A stretch of 64,000 bases of DNA from Candidatus Epilinea brevis. Lineage in GTDB: Bacteria; Chloroflexota; Anaerolineae; Epilineales; Epilineaceae. Under the pieces are notes generated by a model. It did not search any database, was not told where the DNA came from, and saw only the letters and a program-made list of their open reading frames with translations. Shown one piece after another: positions 63,818 to 64,000 of this stretch. The translations under genes were made by a program, and so were the position numbers. Every line of letters starts with the position of its first letter. Position 1 is the stretch's first letter. The DNA lies in contig JADJUE010000007.1 of assembly GCA_016710785.1 (NCBI GenBank), positions 1 through 64,000 of the forward strand, read 5' to 3'.

Positions 63818-64000
63818 ATGAAGGATCCGAAGCTGGCTCCCCAGGCCGTGTCCCCGGTCATTGATGACTCGGTACCCACCGAGGCGCAGTGGTACGTGGT
63901 GCACACCTATTCGGGCTACGAGAACAAGGTCAAGCGCAACCTTGAGCACCGCATCGAGTCGATGGGGATGCACGACCAGATCTTCCAGGTCGTGGTGCCC
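63818..64000 (+). CDS. nusG: Transcription termination/antitermination protein NusG (5' part)
   Basis: The first 61 codons are in the window; the gene continues beyond 64000. After an acidic, Pro-rich leader comes WYVVHTYSGYENKVKRNLEH, the NGN domain start that binds RNA polymerase at the clamp, then RIESMGMHDQIFQVVVP. It follows secE by 22 bases, as in nearly all bacteria, and usually precedes rplK and rplA. The ATG at 63818 is chosen because no earlier in-frame start follows the secE stop with better context. Confidence 0.95.
   Translation, partial: MKDPKLAPQAVSPVIDDSVPTEAQWYVVHTYSGYENKVKRNLEHRIESMGMHDQIFQVVVP

Overview
This 64 kb window is high-GC bacterial chromosome. The most likely source is a Chloroflexota bacterium (Anaerolineae/Ardenticatenia/Caldilineae type). 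This is inference from several signs: many large secreted proteins with Thr/Pro-rich linkers and a recurrent LP-L motif, ClpC without pathogen-type accessory genes, a YacL-type PIN-TRAM protein, and the order tRNA-Thr, tRNA-Tyr, tuf, rpmG, secE, nusG. No 16S gene or other decisive marker is present.

Layout. 1-6.4 kb: fragments of a CARDB-like surface protein and a MacB-type permease, both broken by several 1-base indels, then a DUF1801 protein, a VOC protein and a large secreted Thr/Pro-repeat protein. 6.7-10.2 kb: a small unknown protein, two copies of a perfect 20-bp palindrome, a beta-helix surface protein and an AT-richer unknown gene. 10.4-19 kb: a giant NHL-repeat/vWA secreted protein (frameshifted) and a delta-60-repeat protein. 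19.1-22.6 kb: a complete osmoprotectant ABC importer operon (permease, lipoprotein, ATPase-CBS, permease). 22.8-28.1 kb: a small membrane protein, a nested hairpin repeat, an UlaG/NAPE-PLD-like hydrolase, a polar amino acid importer pair without its ATPase, and a BNR/WD-like secreted protein. 28.1-32.4 kb: an accessory region with 22-bp iterons, unknown membrane protein and lipoprotein, a relic lamin-tail domain, a stand-alone HsdR_N nuclease (frameshifted), and an integrase remnant that runs into tRNA-Arg(CCT).

32.6-48.5 kb is mostly housekeeping: a polytopic membrane protein, an M6-like protease with an altered zinc motif, a VOC protein, an M20 dipeptidase, TatA and TatC, a GT39/DUF2142-like membrane protein (frameshifted), a PIN-TRAM protein, RidA, an S1-domain protein and ClpC. 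48.7-58.1 kb holds a thioester-type alpha-2-macroglobulin convergent with a very unusual YfhO-Wzx fusion protein. 58.5-64 kb carries hypoxanthine phosphoribosyltransferase, an EamA transporter, a dihydrolipoamide acyltransferase with two subunit-binding domains, and the start of the translation/transcription cluster, ending inside nusG.

Functionally the window joins central information-processing and proteostasis genes (Tu, L33, SecE, NusG, S1, ClpC, Tat) to an unusually large set of exported proteins. The exported proteins share N-terminal signals, Thr/Pro-rich spacers and an LP-L motif, which suggests a common route to the surface. Consensus-like sigma-70 promoters are visible before several operons, and three lie so close to the start codon that the messages would be leaderless. 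Several one-base indels at short homopolymers look more like sequencing error than decay, so frameshifted genes are annotated with that caveat.
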